NCBI GenBank assembly: GCA_030535605.1
Contig: JAUNRQ010000004.1
Coordinates: 11,357-55,577, forward strand
Source: Pseudoxanthomonas suwonensis
GTDB taxonomy: Bacteria > Pseudomonadota > Gammaproteobacteria > Xanthomonadales > Xanthomonadaceae
Length of the DNA: 44,221 nt
Reading direction: 5' to 3'
This document shows, piece by piece, positions 24,904 through 34,700 of the stretch; the first letter of the stretch is position 1, and every line of letters begins with the position of its first letter. The position numbers and the translations under genes are program-made. A model generated the notes under the pieces. That model worked only from the letters and a program-made list of their open reading frames with translations. It did not search any database and had not been told where the DNA came from.

Positions 24904-27900
24904 TCACGGCGGGTTGCCGTCTGCCGGTGTTCGCCTGGCCATGTCGTCCGCGCGACCGTCATCGTCACCGGCCAGCGATGGCCGAGTGCCGGTGATCGCG
25001 AGCACCCTGCCTTCGGCGAGTTCTGCCTGAAGGTCGCCCGGCATCGCGTCCAGCGACAGGCTGGCCGCGTCCGCTGGCCGCAGCAGCAGCCAGTTGTCGC
25101 GCGTGCCGTTCTTGATCTGGTACATGGCGTAGTCTGCCAACGCCAGCAGCACGTGCCACGGGGCGCGGAAGCGGGGGAACTCGACCGCGCCGATCGAGGC
25201 GGTCACGCGCACGGCGTGACCGTTGCCCAAGGCATGCTGCCCCGTGCGGATCGAGGTGCTGATGCGATCGAGCAGCGCCGGTACCTGCACGCGAGGCGTC
25301 GGACGCGTGACGATCACGAATTCCTCGCCGCCCCAACGCGCCAGTTGGTCACCCTCGCGCAGCGCTGAACGCAGCCTGTTGGCGACCGAGCGCAGGACCT
25401 TGTCACCGGCACGATGCCCCCACGTGTCGTTGATCGACTTGAACAGGTCCAGGTCAATGGTGCAGACCAATACGCTTTCGTCGGCGTGTCGGCCGGCATC
25501 GAAACAGCGGGCGTAGCAGGCCATGTCATCGGCCAGCAGTTCGCCCAGATGGCGCCGGTTGTGCAGACCGGTCAACGCATCGGTACTGCTGAGCCGCTCC
25601 AGTTCGGCGTTGGCCTCGCGCAGTTCCCGCGTGCGCGTCTGGATCTTTTCTTCGAGCTGCGCTTCGCGCCGACGGTGCAGGCCCTGCATCGCGCGCAGCA
25701 CCAGCAGCATCAGCAGGCCGCTGCCGCCGCCCAGGAGCACCCAGCGCCACGGGGTCTCGGAAAAAAGCGGCGGGATGCTCAGGCTCAGCACGGCCGGCGC
25801 TTCGGCGGCGACGCCGCTGCCGTTGCTGCCGGTGACCTCGAAGCGGTACTGGCCGGGCGGCAGGTTGGTGTAATGGACACGGTACTGGTTGATCTCGGCC
25901 TCGCGCCAGTCCGGGTCGAAGCCGACCAATCGGTAGCGGAGATCGCGAACGCCGGGATTGCGCAGGGTCAGCAAGGTGAAGTCGAACGCCGCATCGCGCA
26001 CGCCGCGTGGCAGCTGGATCAGGTGCTCACCGGGTTCGTCGACGGTACCGGCCGAGGTGGTCAGGCGCTCGATCCTCGGCTTCGGCGGATACCGGTCCAC
26101 TGTCAGGGCCGCCGGATCGACGCTGAACACCCCGCCACGCCCCGGGAGGTGCAGCATGCCACCGGACAGCAGGCCCTTGGAGGTGCCTGCGCCGTTGCAG
26201 CAGCTGCCTTGCGGAAGGGTGTACGGGTTCTGCGGGGCGGCCATCACGATCTGGTTCGTGGGCGCCGGGATTTCACCGCTGGCGAAACGCTCGAGTTCGG
26301 CCAGTGCGAACTTCGAAATGCCACCGGGACCGCTCATCCACAGCGCGTCATCCAGCACGCTCATGTGGAACACGGCGCTGTCGTGCAACGTGCCGGCCTG
26401 GTGGGCCTGCAGCACGCGCGCGCCTCGCTGCAGCATCAGGCGACCGTCGAACATCGCGTGGACGATGTCCCCGGAGGGCAGTTGCACGATCGCGTCGACC
26501 CGTGGCTCGCCGCGATCGTCGGGCAATGGCACGCGTTCGGCCCGGTCGTCCTCGAAGCGGAAACTGCCTGCGGTGGAGCCGGCGAGGATCGCGCCGTCGT
26601 CGATCTGCAGCAGGAACAGCACGCCGACGTTGGCCGGCAATCCGCTGCCGCCTTGCATGTTGCGCAGGCCGTCATCGTCCAGCCGCCACAGCCCGTTCAT
26701 GGTGCCGATCCACAGCGCGCCGTCGCGGGCACGAAGCAGGGCGTGGATCTGCGCGTCGGCCAGCGGCGCAAGCCGTGGGTCGGAGCGGACCACTGCCGGC
26801 CGGCCTTCCCGGGGATTCTCGACATACACCAGGCCGGCGCGGGTACCGATCCAGAGACGGTCGTGCTCCGCCAGCATGTTGTAGGCGTGCGGATGGGGCA
26901 GCCGGGCCGCGGGAACCACCGACTGGAAACGGCCGTTCCCGTAGGCGAACACGCCGTTGCCGGTCCCGACCCAGAACATGCCGTCCGCCTCGGTCTGCGC
27001 ATTGCCGGCCATCGACCAAACGACGGCGTTGGCATGCGCCGGGGGTAGCGGATTCACCTGGACGGCCCGCCTGACCAGCCGGTGCAGGCCGGTGACCTGG
27101 GAACCGAGCCACAGGTTCCCCTCCCGATCCATCAGCATCGCGGTGATCGAACTCAGGCTGTTGTCGACCGTGACCGGAAGTGAATCCACCAGCGTGCGGC
27201 CGCGCAGGCGCGCCACGCCGTGTTCGCCGCCGACCAGCAATTGCCCGCTGTCGTCCGCGTGCAGGCTGTTGATCGCGCTGCCGGCACCGAGGACGCCTTC
27301 GGCCACCGGACGCCAATGCTTCCCGGCATGCAGAAGCAATCCGCGCGACGTTCCCACCCACAGGCCGTCAGGCGTGGTTCGCAACACGTTGACCACCGCG
27401 TTGTGGTGCGTCGACGGCAGTTCCATGGGCATCCAGCGCGTGTCCTCACGGACCAGCACCGTGCCCTGGGGCGTGCCGACACGCAGTACCCCGCCGCTGC
27501 AGTCCACTGCACTGAAGTGTTGCCGTGATACGCCGTCGGCGACCTGCATGCGCTGGTGGTTGCCGCGGAACAGGCCATTCGAGGTCGCGGCCCAGATGGT
27601 GCCATCAGGGCATTGGCTGAGGCCATGAACCTGCGGCGGTTCGCTGCCGTCGGCAGGCAGCGGCACCACCGCCAAGCGCCCGTCGCGGCGGATCGCGAGG
27701 CCACGCAGCGTGCCGATGTAAAGCGTGTCCCGTGCCTGCAGCAAGGTGTTGATCATCTTGCTCGGTAGCTGCCCGTCATCGTCCGGAACATGGTTCTGGA
27801 AACGCACGCCGTCGAAGCGCACCAACCCGCCCTGGGTGGCCAGCCACAGGTAGCCGTCCGGGTCCTGGACCATGCTCTGCACGGTGATCTGCGGCAGCCC

Positions 27901-28089
27901 GTCCCGACCTTCCCAACTGGTCAGGATGGCGCTTTGCAACGGTGTGTCACGCCACTCGGCGGCTTCCAGCTCGCCCGGCAGGCCAGCGACCGCCAGAAAC
28001 GCCGCGACGGCCAGCGCACGCCGCCGGTACCGTGCCCGCCCGGGCCCACCCGACCGCACCGCCGGCAGGGCGCGGCCCGTGGTCAGCAT
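24904..28089 (-). CDS. Beta-propeller sensor diguanylate cyclase
   Basis: Protein of 1061 aa. Signal or anchor near residues 20-45, about 12-14 two-component regulator propeller repeats ([16 protein letters not shown] and similar) up to about residue 700, a Y_Y_Y domain, one membrane helix (about 780-802), a short coiled coil ([19 protein letters not shown]) and a GGDEF domain. The active site is GGEEF at 920-924, and an RxxD inhibition site (REGD) sits 5 residues before it. It should make cyclic di-GMP in response to a periplasmic ligand. ATG 28089 lies inside the end of sdaA (7-base overlap). Confidence 0.92.
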   Translation of the reverse strand: MLTTGRALPAVRSGGPGRARYRRRALAVAAFLAVAGLPGELEAAEWRDTPLQSAILTSWEGRDGLPQITVQSMVQDPDGYLWLATQGGLVRFDGVRFQNHVPDDDGQLPSKMINTLLQARDTLYIGTLRGLAIRRDGRLAVVPLPADGSEPPQVHGLSQCPDGTIWAATSNGLFRGNHQRMQVADGVSRQHFSAVDCSGGVLRVGTPQGTVLVREDTRWMPMELPSTHHNAVVNVLRTTPDGLWVGTSRGLLLHAGKHWRPVAEGVLGAGSAINSLHADDSGQLLVGGEHGVARLRGRTLVDSLPVTVDNSLSSITAMLMDREGNLWLGSQVTGLHRLVRRAVQVNPLPPAHANAVVWSMAGNAQTEADGMFWVGTGNGVFAYGNGRFQSVVPAARLPHPHAYNMLAEHDRLWIGTRAGLVYVENPREGRPAVVRSDPRLAPLADAQIHALLRARDGALWIGTMNGLWRLDDDGLRNMQGGSGLPANVGVLFLLQIDDGAILAGSTAGSFRFEDDRAERVPLPDDRGEPRVDAIVQLPSGDIVHAMFDGRLMLQRGARVLQAHQAGTLHDSAVFHMSVLDDALWMSGPGGISKFALAELERFASGEIPAPTNQIVMAAPQNPYTLPQGSCCNGAGTSKGLLSGGMLHLPGRGGVFSVDPAALTVDRYPPKPRIERLTTSAGTVDEPGEHLIQLPRGVRDAAFDFTLLTLRNPGVRDLRYRLVGFDPDWREAEINQYRVHYTNLPPGQYRFEVTGSNGSGVAAEAPAVLSLSIPPLFSETPWRWVLLGGGSGLLMLLVLRAMQGLHRRREAQLEEKIQTRTRELREANAELERLSSTDALTGLHNRRHLGELLADDMACYARCFDAGRHADESVLVCTIDLDLFKSINDTWGHRAGDKVLRSVANRLRSALREGDQLARWGGEEFVIVTRPTPRVQVPALLDRISTSIRTGQHALGNGHAVRVTASIGAVEFPRFRAPWHVLLALADYAMYQIKNGTRDNWLLLRPADAASLSLDAMPGDLQAELAEGRVLAITGTRPSLAGDDDGRADDMARRTPADGNPP

Positions 28090-29465
28090 TCGATGACGTT
28101 CACCGCCAGCCCGCCGCGGCTGGTTTCCTTGTACTTGTCCTGCATGTCGCGGCCGGTATCGCGCATGGTCTTGATGACCTTGTCCAGCGAGACCTTGTGC
28201 TTGCCGTCGCCACGGAAGGCCATGCGGGCGGCGTTGATGGCCTTGACCGCACCCATCGCGTTGCGCTCGATGCAGGGGATCTGCACCAGGCCGCCAATCG
28301 GGTCGCAGGTCAGGCCGAGGTTGTGCTCCATGCCGATCTCAGCCGCGTTCTCGACCTGCGAGCTGGTCCCGCCCTGGGCGGCCACCAGTCCGCCGGCTGC
28401 CATCGAGCAGGCCACCCCGACTTCACCCTGACAGCCGACTTCCGCGCCGGAGATGCTGGCGTTTTCCTTGTAGAGGATGCCGATGGCGGCAGCGGTCAGC
28501 AGGAAGTCACGCACGCCTTGCAGATTGGAGCCGGGAACGAAGCGGTCGTAGTAGTGCAGCACCGCCGGCAGGATGCCGGCTGCGCCATTGGTCGGCGCGG
28601 TGACCACGCGACCACCGGCGGCGTTCTCTTCATTCACCGCCAGCGCATACAGATTGACCCAGTCGAGGATGGTCAGCGGATCGCGCAGCGCGGCTTCCGG
28701 GCGGCTGCCCAGTTCGGCGAACAGCGTGGGTGCGCGGCGGCTGACATGCAGGCCGCCGGGCAGTGTTCCCGGACTGCGCAGCCCCCGGGAAACACAGTCC
28801 TGCATGGCCTGCCAGATGGCATCCAGCTCGGCATTGATTTCCTCGGCACTGCGCCAGACCTGTTCGTTGGCGAACATCATCCGGGCGATGCTCAGGCCGG
28901 TCTCCGCGCTGCGCCGCAACAGTTCGTCGCCGCTGGAGAACGGGTAGGGCACCTCGGTGGTATCGGCAACGATGCGGTCCTCCGCCGCCTCGTCCTGGTT
29001 GACGACGAAACCGCCACCGACCGAGTAGTAGTCACGACTGGCCAATTCGTTGCCGTCGGCGTCGAAGGCGGTGAAGCGCATGCCGTTGGTGTGATAAGGC
29101 AGCTTCTGGCGCTTGTTCATCACCAGGTCGGTCTTTTCGTCGAAGCCGATCGCATGTTGTCCGTGCAGGCGAATGGCCTTCTCGCCGCGGATGCGGTCCA
29201 GCGCGTCGGGAATGATGTCCGGATCGATCCGGTTTGGCCAATGGCCTTCCAGTCCCATCATCACCGCCTTGTCGGTGCCGTGGCCGCGCCCGGTGAGCGC
29301 CAGAGAGCCGAAGACCTCCGCGCGCACCCGCGCAACGTCGGCCAGCCGACCGGCGTCGACCAGGTGGTGTTCGACGAAGCGTGCCGCTGCGCGCATCGGC
29401 CCGACCGTGTGCGAGGAACTGGGGCCGATGCCGATCTTGTACAGATCGAAGGTGCTGACTGCCAT
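28083..29465 (-). CDS. sdaA: L-serine ammonia-lyase (iron-sulfur type)
   Basis: Protein of 460 aa, the length of single-chain SdaA. It deaminates L-serine to pyruvate and ammonia with a [4Fe-4S] cluster. Seen: the N-terminal [33 protein letters not shown] and [20 protein letters not shown] with the cluster cysteines, and the near-terminal cysteine found in this group. A ribosome site AAGGA lies before ATG 29465. It shares a promoter region with a divergent glutaredoxin-like gene, and its end overlaps the diguanylate cyclase gene. Confidence 0.96.
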   Translation of the reverse strand: MAVSTFDLYKIGIGPSSSHTVGPMRAAARFVEHHLVDAGRLADVARVRAEVFGSLALTGRGHGTDKAVMMGLEGHWPNRIDPDIIPDALDRIRGEKAIRLHGQHAIGFDEKTDLVMNKRQKLPYHTNGMRFTAFDADGNELASRDYYSVGGGFVVNQDEAAEDRIVADTTEVPYPFSSGDELLRRSAETGLSIARMMFANEQVWRSAEEINAELDAIWQAMQDCVSRGLRSPGTLPGGLHVSRRAPTLFAELGSRPEAALRDPLTILDWVNLYALAVNEENAAGGRVVTAPTNGAAGILPAVLHYYDRFVPGSNLQGVRDFLLTAAAIGILYKENASISGAEVGCQGEVGVACSMAAGGLVAAQGGTSSQVENAAEIGMEHNLGLTCDPIGGLVQIPCIERNAMGAVKAINAARMAFRGDGKHKVSLDKVIKTMRDTGRDMQDKYKETSRGGLAVNVIEC

Positions 29466-29491
29466 GTACGGAAATCCTTGAAAGACAGGGC

Positions 29492-29498
29492 TATTCTA
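29492..29498. promoter_or_regulatory. Overlapping divergent -10 elements for sdaA and the glutaredoxin gene
   Basis: The short near-palindrome CTATTCTAG reads as TAGAAT on the minus strand (29498-29493, toward sdaA, leader of about 20-22 nt with AAGGA) and as TATTCT on the plus strand (29492-29497, toward 29533). The two -10 boxes overlap, so polymerase could only occupy one side at a time. Confidence 0.5.
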
Positions 29499-29532
29499 GG
29501 CTCGATCCCACCGCCTTGCCGGGCTTGAACCG

Positions 29533-29772
29533 ATGTCCCCAGACCCTTTCCTGGTCCTCTACCAGCGCGACGATTGCCACCTTTGCGACATGGCGTTGGC
29601 GGAACTGGCGCAGGCGCGGGTGCCGGAGTTCGACAGCGTGTTCATCGATGACGAACCGGCGCTGGAGCCCCGCTACGGCCAGCGCGTGCCTGTGTTGCGT
29701 GATCTGGCCGCTGATCGTGAACTGGACTGGCCGTTCGATGCCGCGGCCGTGGTTCGCTGGCTGGCTGGTTGA
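29533..29772 (+). CDS. Glutaredoxin-like thiol protein
   Basis: Protein of 79 aa of the glutaredoxin-like (DUF836/COG0695) group. CHLC gives Cys15 and Cys18; RVPVL carries the cis-proline that completes the thioredoxin-fold active site. Cytoplasmic. These small proteins probably handle thiol-disulfide exchange, substrate unknown. It diverges from sdaA. Confidence 0.88.
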   Translation: MSPDPFLVLYQRDDCHLCDMALAELAQARVPEFDSVFIDDEPALEPRYGQRVPVLRDLAADRELDWPFDAAAVVRWLAG

Positions 29773-29795
29773 TCCGCAGCGCACGGCGTCTGACG

Positions 29796-29840
29796 GCGCG
29801 TTGCCGATCAGCACGCTGTCGGTCAGGGCATTGTCGATCA
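29796..29840. repeat. Three 15-bp degenerate tandem repeats at the end of yceI
   Basis: Reading the minus strand from the yceI stop: TGATCGACAATGCCC, TGACCGACAGCGTGC, TGATCGGCAACGCGC. The units are contiguous and each starts with TGA in the yceI frame, giving three stops in phase. A weaker relative (29841-29855) forms the last codons of yceI. Array length is 45 bp. Confidence 0.75.
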
Positions 29841-30398
29841 GCGCACTGCCGGCACCAGTCGCACGCGCGTGGACACCGCGATCTCGTCGGGGATCATCCG
29901 GGTGTCGGCCCATGGTCCGCTGCCCACGCCGAATTCCAGGCGCCTGAGCGTCGCACGACCGAACAGCACGGCCTGTTCGCCGCCGGTCCATTCGAAAGTG
30001 AGGGTCACCGGCTTGCTGATGCCGCGCAGGCGCAAGGTGCCATCCATCGCGTAACGGCCGTCCGCCAGCGGCCGCGCACCGATGGCCTGGAAACGGGCCT
30101 GCGGGAACGCGGCGCTGTCGAAGAACGCCGCTGCCCGCATTTCGCCGTCGTACTCCGGGTTGCCGGTGGTGACGCCGGCCATCGGGATGTCGACCTCCAG
30201 CCGTGCCTGCTCCGGTTGCGTCGGGTCGAAGTGCAGTCGCGTGCGAAAGCCCGGAAACATGCCGGTGAAGACTTCGCCCTGGTACTTGCCGGCAAATGCC
30301 AGTCGCGAGCCGTCAACCTGCACCCAATCACTGGCGTTGGCCAGCAGGGGTGCCGCCGCCACCAGTACGCCCGCCAGCCACGCGCCGGCACGAGTCAC
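29838..30398 (-). CDS. YceI-family lipid-binding protein (periplasmic)
   Basis: Protein of 186 aa with a signal peptide (about residues 1-22, ANA then SDWVQVD). The YceI beta-barrel pattern follows: LAFAGKYQGEVFTGMF, VDIPMAGVTTGNPEYD, FPQARFQA, and GTLRLRGISKPVTLTFEW. YceI proteins hold isoprenoid lipids such as polyprenols or quinones in the periplasm. The GTG start overlaps the stop of the cytochrome b561 gene (GTGA). Last gene of an operon with a second yceI paralogue at the front. Confidence 0.92.
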   Translation of the reverse strand: MTRAGAWLAGVLVAAAPLLANASDWVQVDGSRLAFAGKYQGEVFTGMFPGFRTRLHFDPTQPEQARLEVDIPMAGVTTGNPEYDGEMRAAAFFDSAAFPQARFQAIGARPLADGRYAMDGTLRLRGISKPVTLTFEWTGGEQAVLFGRATLRRLEFGVGSGPWADTRMIPDEIAVSTRVRLVPAVR

Positions 30399-30952
30399 CG
30401 GCGGCCTCCCGGCAGCATCCGGCGCAAGGTGGCATCGCCCTGGAACAGATGATGGTAGAAGGCCGCCGCCGCGTGCATGGCGGCGACGAACACCAGGATC
30501 CAGAACAACGTCTCATGCGCCTGGCCGGCGCCTTCGCGCCTGGCCTGGTCCTGGGCGACCAGCGACGGCACGTCGAACAGGCCGAAGAAGCTCTGATTGA
30601 AACCGCCGGCGGCCGAGCTCATGACCCAGCCGCTGATCGGAATCAGCAACAGCAGCAGGTACAGCAGTCCGTGACTGGCACCGGCGGCCACCCGCTGCCA
30701 GCGCGGCGTCTCCGGCACCGGCTGCGGGGCACCCGCATACAGGCGCCACAACAGCCGCAGAACGGCCAGTGAAAGAATCAGGAAGCCGATCGACTTGTGC
30801 AGCCCGACCAACTGCATGCGCTGGGTGTTGTCGGCCGCCAGCTCGCCCATCAGCAGCCCGAAGGTGCCCTGGCCCAGGATCAGCAGCACGATCAGCCAGT
30901 GGAAGAACTTGCTGACACTGCTCCAGTTGTCATCGGTGCTCTTGAGGGTCAT
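30395..30952 (-). CDS. Cytochrome b561
   Basis: Protein of 185 aa with four membrane helices. The heme-ligand histidines are placed as expected: FFHWL in helix 1, LHKSIGF in helix 2, ASHGLLYL in helix 3 and AAMHAAAAFYHH in helix 4. It should carry electrons between quinones and a periplasmic acceptor; some members act on superoxide. Flanking yceI genes are a recurring partner. Start ATG 30952 lies 22 bases inside the preceding yceI gene. Confidence 0.93.
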   Translation of the reverse strand: MTLKSTDDNWSSVSKFFHWLIVLLILGQGTFGLLMGELAADNTQRMQLVGLHKSIGFLILSLAVLRLLWRLYAGAPQPVPETPRWQRVAAGASHGLLYLLLLLIPISGWVMSSAAGGFNQSFFGLFDVPSLVAQDQARREGAGQAHETLFWILVFVAAMHAAAAFYHHLFQGDATLRRMLPGGRR

Positions 30953-31658
30953 CGCTCGGTGTCTCCGGTGGTGGATCAAGCAGGGCGTCGGCGGCGCGCT
31001 GCAGCGCATCGCCATCGTCCGATGATGCCGCGTCGCGCGTCGCTTCGCTGTCAGCGCCCGTGGCGTTGTCGCGCACCGCTTCGACTTCGATGCGCAACGC
31101 CACCGTATCGCCCACCAGCCCGGGCCAGGCACGGATTCCGAAGGCACTGCGGCTGAGTTCGCCGCGCGCGGAAAAACCGATGGTGTGCCGGAACGGCGGC
31201 AACGGATGGCGGCGCAACTGGTTGAAGGTCACGTCCATGCAGAACGGGCCGGTGTGTCCGCGCAGCGTGAGATCACCGCACACGCGCGCACGTTCGCGGC
31301 CGCGCGCTTGGCTGTGGCGGGCAACGAAGCGGGCGTTGGCATGGCGCTGCGCATCCAGCAGGTTGCGTGCCAGCGTGGCCTTGTTCCAGGCCTCGTCACC
31401 GAAATCCAGACGTGCCAGCGGCACCTCGACGTCCAGCCGCGCATCGCTCCAGTCGTCGGGGTTGAACCACAGCACGCCGGTGCTTCCGGACACGGTGCCA
31501 AGGGCCATCGAATAGCCGGCGTGTTCCACCGCCAGCAACACCCGTGTATGCACCGGATCCAGCCGGTAGGCATGGGCCTGGGCGCGCACGAACATCGGCG
31601 CCAGTCCCGTGCAGACGAGCAGCGTGGCGATGCAGGCGTGGTGGAAGCGCTGGCCCAT
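30930..31658 (-). CDS. YceI-family protein with extended C-terminal tail
   Basis: Protein of 242 aa. Signal peptide about residues 1-27 (HHACIATLLVCTGLAPMF), a YceI barrel (YRLDPVHTRVLLAVEH, WFNPDDWSDARLDVEVPLARL, ANARFVARHS, FGIRAWPGLVGDTVALRIEVEA), then a charged, probably disordered tail of about 50 residues. The tail's coding end overlaps the cytochrome b561 start by 23 bases. ATG 31658 is favoured by a TAGAAT 8 nt upstream; ATG 31679 is the alternative. Confidence 0.88.
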   Translation of the reverse strand: MGQRFHHACIATLLVCTGLAPMFVRAQAHAYRLDPVHTRVLLAVEHAGYSMALGTVSGSTGVLWFNPDDWSDARLDVEVPLARLDFGDEAWNKATLARNLLDAQRHANARFVARHSQARGRERARVCGDLTLRGHTGPFCMDVTFNQLRRHPLPPFRHTIGFSARGELSRSAFGIRAWPGLVGDTVALRIEVEAVRDNATGADSEATRDAASSDDGDALQRAADALLDPPPETPSDDPQEHR

Positions 31659-31666
31659 CGTCGTCG

Positions 31667-31672
31667 ATTCTA
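31667..31672 (-). promoter_or_regulatory. -10 element upstream of the yceI - cytochrome b561 - yceI operon
   Basis: TAGAAT on the minus strand, 8 bases before ATG 31658, predicting a leader of 0-2 nt. Confidence 0.55.
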
Positions 31673-31759
31673 GGCGCATCCGGCCACGGCGTGGTTGCAG
31701 CGGCCGACGAGCCTTGCCACGATGGCGCGCGATGCGCACGGTGCAAGGAGGGCTCCGCG

Positions 31760-34700
31760 TTGAGGGGATGGTGGCTGTGGTGGTGTCTGTGGCTGGCGTC
31801 GTCCGCGGCGACGGCGTGGGCCGCCGTGCCCGAGACCCCGCGCCTGAGGCTGATCGGCGTCGGCCAGGGCTTGCCTTCCAGCGACATCAAGTCGCTGGCG
31901 CGTGACCGTGCCGGCTACATCTGGATCGGCACGGCCGATGGCCTGGCGCGACATGACGGCGTGGGCATGCAGGTCTGGCGGCATGATCCCTTGCTGTCGG
32001 ACTCGCTTCCGGACAACACCGTGCACGAGTTGCTGGTGGACGGTGCCGACCGGGTCTGGGTGGCGGTGGAGGATGCGGGTCTGTCGTGGCTGGACGCGAC
32101 GCGGACGACGCTGCGCCATGTGCGTGCCGCCGACCACCCGGCGATGCGCAGGGAGGATGTCTGGGCGCTGGCCGAGCGCGACGGGGTGCTGTGGTTCGGT
32201 ACCTTCGGTGGCGGCCTGCACCGGCTGCGGGTCGAGGGCGATGAGCGCGTGGTGGTCGAACACGTCGCGTCGGAGGATGACGGCGGTTTGCCGTCGGACA
32301 ACGTCATCGACTTGGAATTCGATGACGAAGGCGTGCTGTGGATTGCCACCGACAAGGGACTGGCGCGCCTGCCGCCCGGCGGCGGCGTCGAGCCTTGGGC
32401 ATTGCCCGAAGGGCCGCCCTCGGCAATGGTCTATTCGGTCACCCGCCTGCAGGACGGGCTGTGGGTGGGCGCGGCAAGCGGCGTGTTCCATCGCCGTGTG
32501 GACGGGCAGTGGCGGCAGCCCGCGTGGACCGGGATGTTCGAACGCCCCAATGCCATGACCGGCATCGCCCGCGGACACGACGGCGGCCACTGGCTGATCA
32601 GCCAGCGCGGCCTGTGGCGTGCCCATGGCGAGTCCGCGCCGGTGCCGGTCCCGCTCGGTGGGCCGGGCATCCCGCGGGTGATCAGCGCGCTGCTGCTGGA
32701 GGACACCGGCGCGCTGTGGGTTCCGGTCTATGGCGCCGGGCTGGGTTACTTGCGTTCGGACTGGCAGCGGGTGGCGCAGTTCACGCAGCAGCCGCTGGGC
32801 CTGCGCGGGGAAATGTATCCGGGCGTTGCTGCCGCCAGCGCCGGCGGCGTGTGGCTGGCCGGCTACAACGGCGAACTGGAGCGGCTGGATCGTGATGGAA
32901 GCCTGCACCTGCCGGGCCCGCATCTCCGCGAGCGCCTGGCGGGCATCCGCTTCTATGCCGTGCTGGAGGATGTCGGCGGGCGACTGTGGCTGGGTCATCG
33001 CTACGGATTGCTGCGCGTGGGCAAGGATGGCGCGGTGTCGGAGTGGGGCTGGAGTACACCCGTCGACCCGACCCCCCGCGGGATGATGAGCCACCTGCTC
33101 GACGATGGTCGCGGCGGAGTGTGGCTGGTGGTGGCAGGCGGCGGGGTGCAGCGGCGTGACAGCGAAGGCCGGGTGCTGCTGGACCTGCCAGCCCGCACCG
33201 ACAACGGCCTGGGCGTCGCCGACATCGAAACGGCCGTGGTCGATGCCGACAGGACGCTGTGGCTGGGAACCAGCGATGGCGTGCTGCGGCTTCCGTTCGG
33301 TGCGAACCGCTTCATCCATGTCGCGGAAATGGGTGCCGACCGCGTGTTCGCAATGGATTTCGATGCCGGCGGCGACCTGTGGCTGCAGGGGCTGTCGGGG
33401 CTGCGCCGTTACCGGCGGGACGGCGATGGCTGGCGGCAACTGGACCACGTGGGCATCGCCCAGGGCTTGCCGGCGGTCGGTGCGGCCGCGCTGGTGGTGG
33501 CCCGCGATGGCAAGGTCTGGCTGTCGACCTCGCGAGGCCTGTTCGGCTGGGAGCCGGGACCGCGGTTGTTGCAGCGTTATGGCGTGGAAGACGGCCTGTC
33601 GAGCCAGGAATTTCTCGACCGTGCCTTGGCGATGGCCGCCGACGGCATGCTGGTGGCCAGCACCAGCGATGGGTCGGTCCTGCTTGTGGACACCAGCATG
33701 CCGCGACCGCCCGCGCGCAAGCCGACCTTGCGCATCGACGCGGCCTGGGTGCGACGCCACGGTCAATGGGATCGCCTGCCCGAGCAATCCGGCATCGAAC
33801 TGCAGCCAGGTGACCATGAGTTGCGCGTGCAGGCGCGGTTGCTGGCGTTCGATGATCCGTCCTCGAACCGCTACTGGAGCCTGCTGGAAGGGCATGACAA
33901 CCAGTGGATGCCGCATTTCGGTGACGCACAACGCGTGTACGCCGGCCTGGCGCCCGGCAGCTATCAATTGCGGCTGCGCGCAGTGGATGCCGCCGGCAAC
34001 GTCGCCGACGAGCAGCAGTTGCCGGTGCTGGTCCGGCCGCCCTGGTGGGGCGCGTGGTGGGCGCGCGCTGTGTTCGGCGGGTTGCTGGTGCTGGCTGCGT
34101 GGCAATTGGCAGCGGCCTATCGCCGACGCCTGCGGCGACGCCACGAATTGCAACTGGCCGAACAGCAACGGCGGATGGCCGAGCAGGCGTCATTGGCCAA
34201 GACCCGCTTCCTGGCCACCCTCGGCCACGAGGTGCGCACGCCGATGACCGGGGTGTTGGGAATGAGCGAATTGCTTCTGGACAGCGAACTGGACGGACGC
34301 CAGCGCAGCCACGTGCAGTCCATTCGCCGGGCGGGCGAGCACCTGCTGCGACTGGTCGACGACGCGCTGGACCTCGCCAAGGTCGAAGCCGGCAAGCTGG
34401 AACTGCACGTCACCGACTTCGACCTGCATGCGCTGCTCGATGACGTCGTCGACTTCAGCGCGCCGTTGGCCGATCGGCGCGGCTTGCGCTTCGCCGAACA
34501 GGTCGATCCGGCGACCCCGCGCAGCGTCCGCGGTGACCGCACGCGGCTGGAGCAGATCCTGCTGAACCTGCTGGGCAACGCGATCAAGTTCACCGAAGCG
34601 GGCCACGTGATCCTGGAGGTGGCACCATTGCCCGCCGGTGGTGTGCGGTTCTCGGTCAGCGATACCGGTCCCGGCATCAACGAGGAGCAGGCCCGCCGCC

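Noticed and set aside
25414..27048. A 544-codon plus-strand frame opposite the diguanylate cyclase
   Set aside because: Shadow composition and no domain; the other strand is fully explained.
31670..34168. An 832-codon minus-strand frame opposite the hybrid kinase
   Set aside because: Repetitive His/Gln/Pro/Arg composition typical of an antisense shadow; the plus strand encodes clear propeller repeats.
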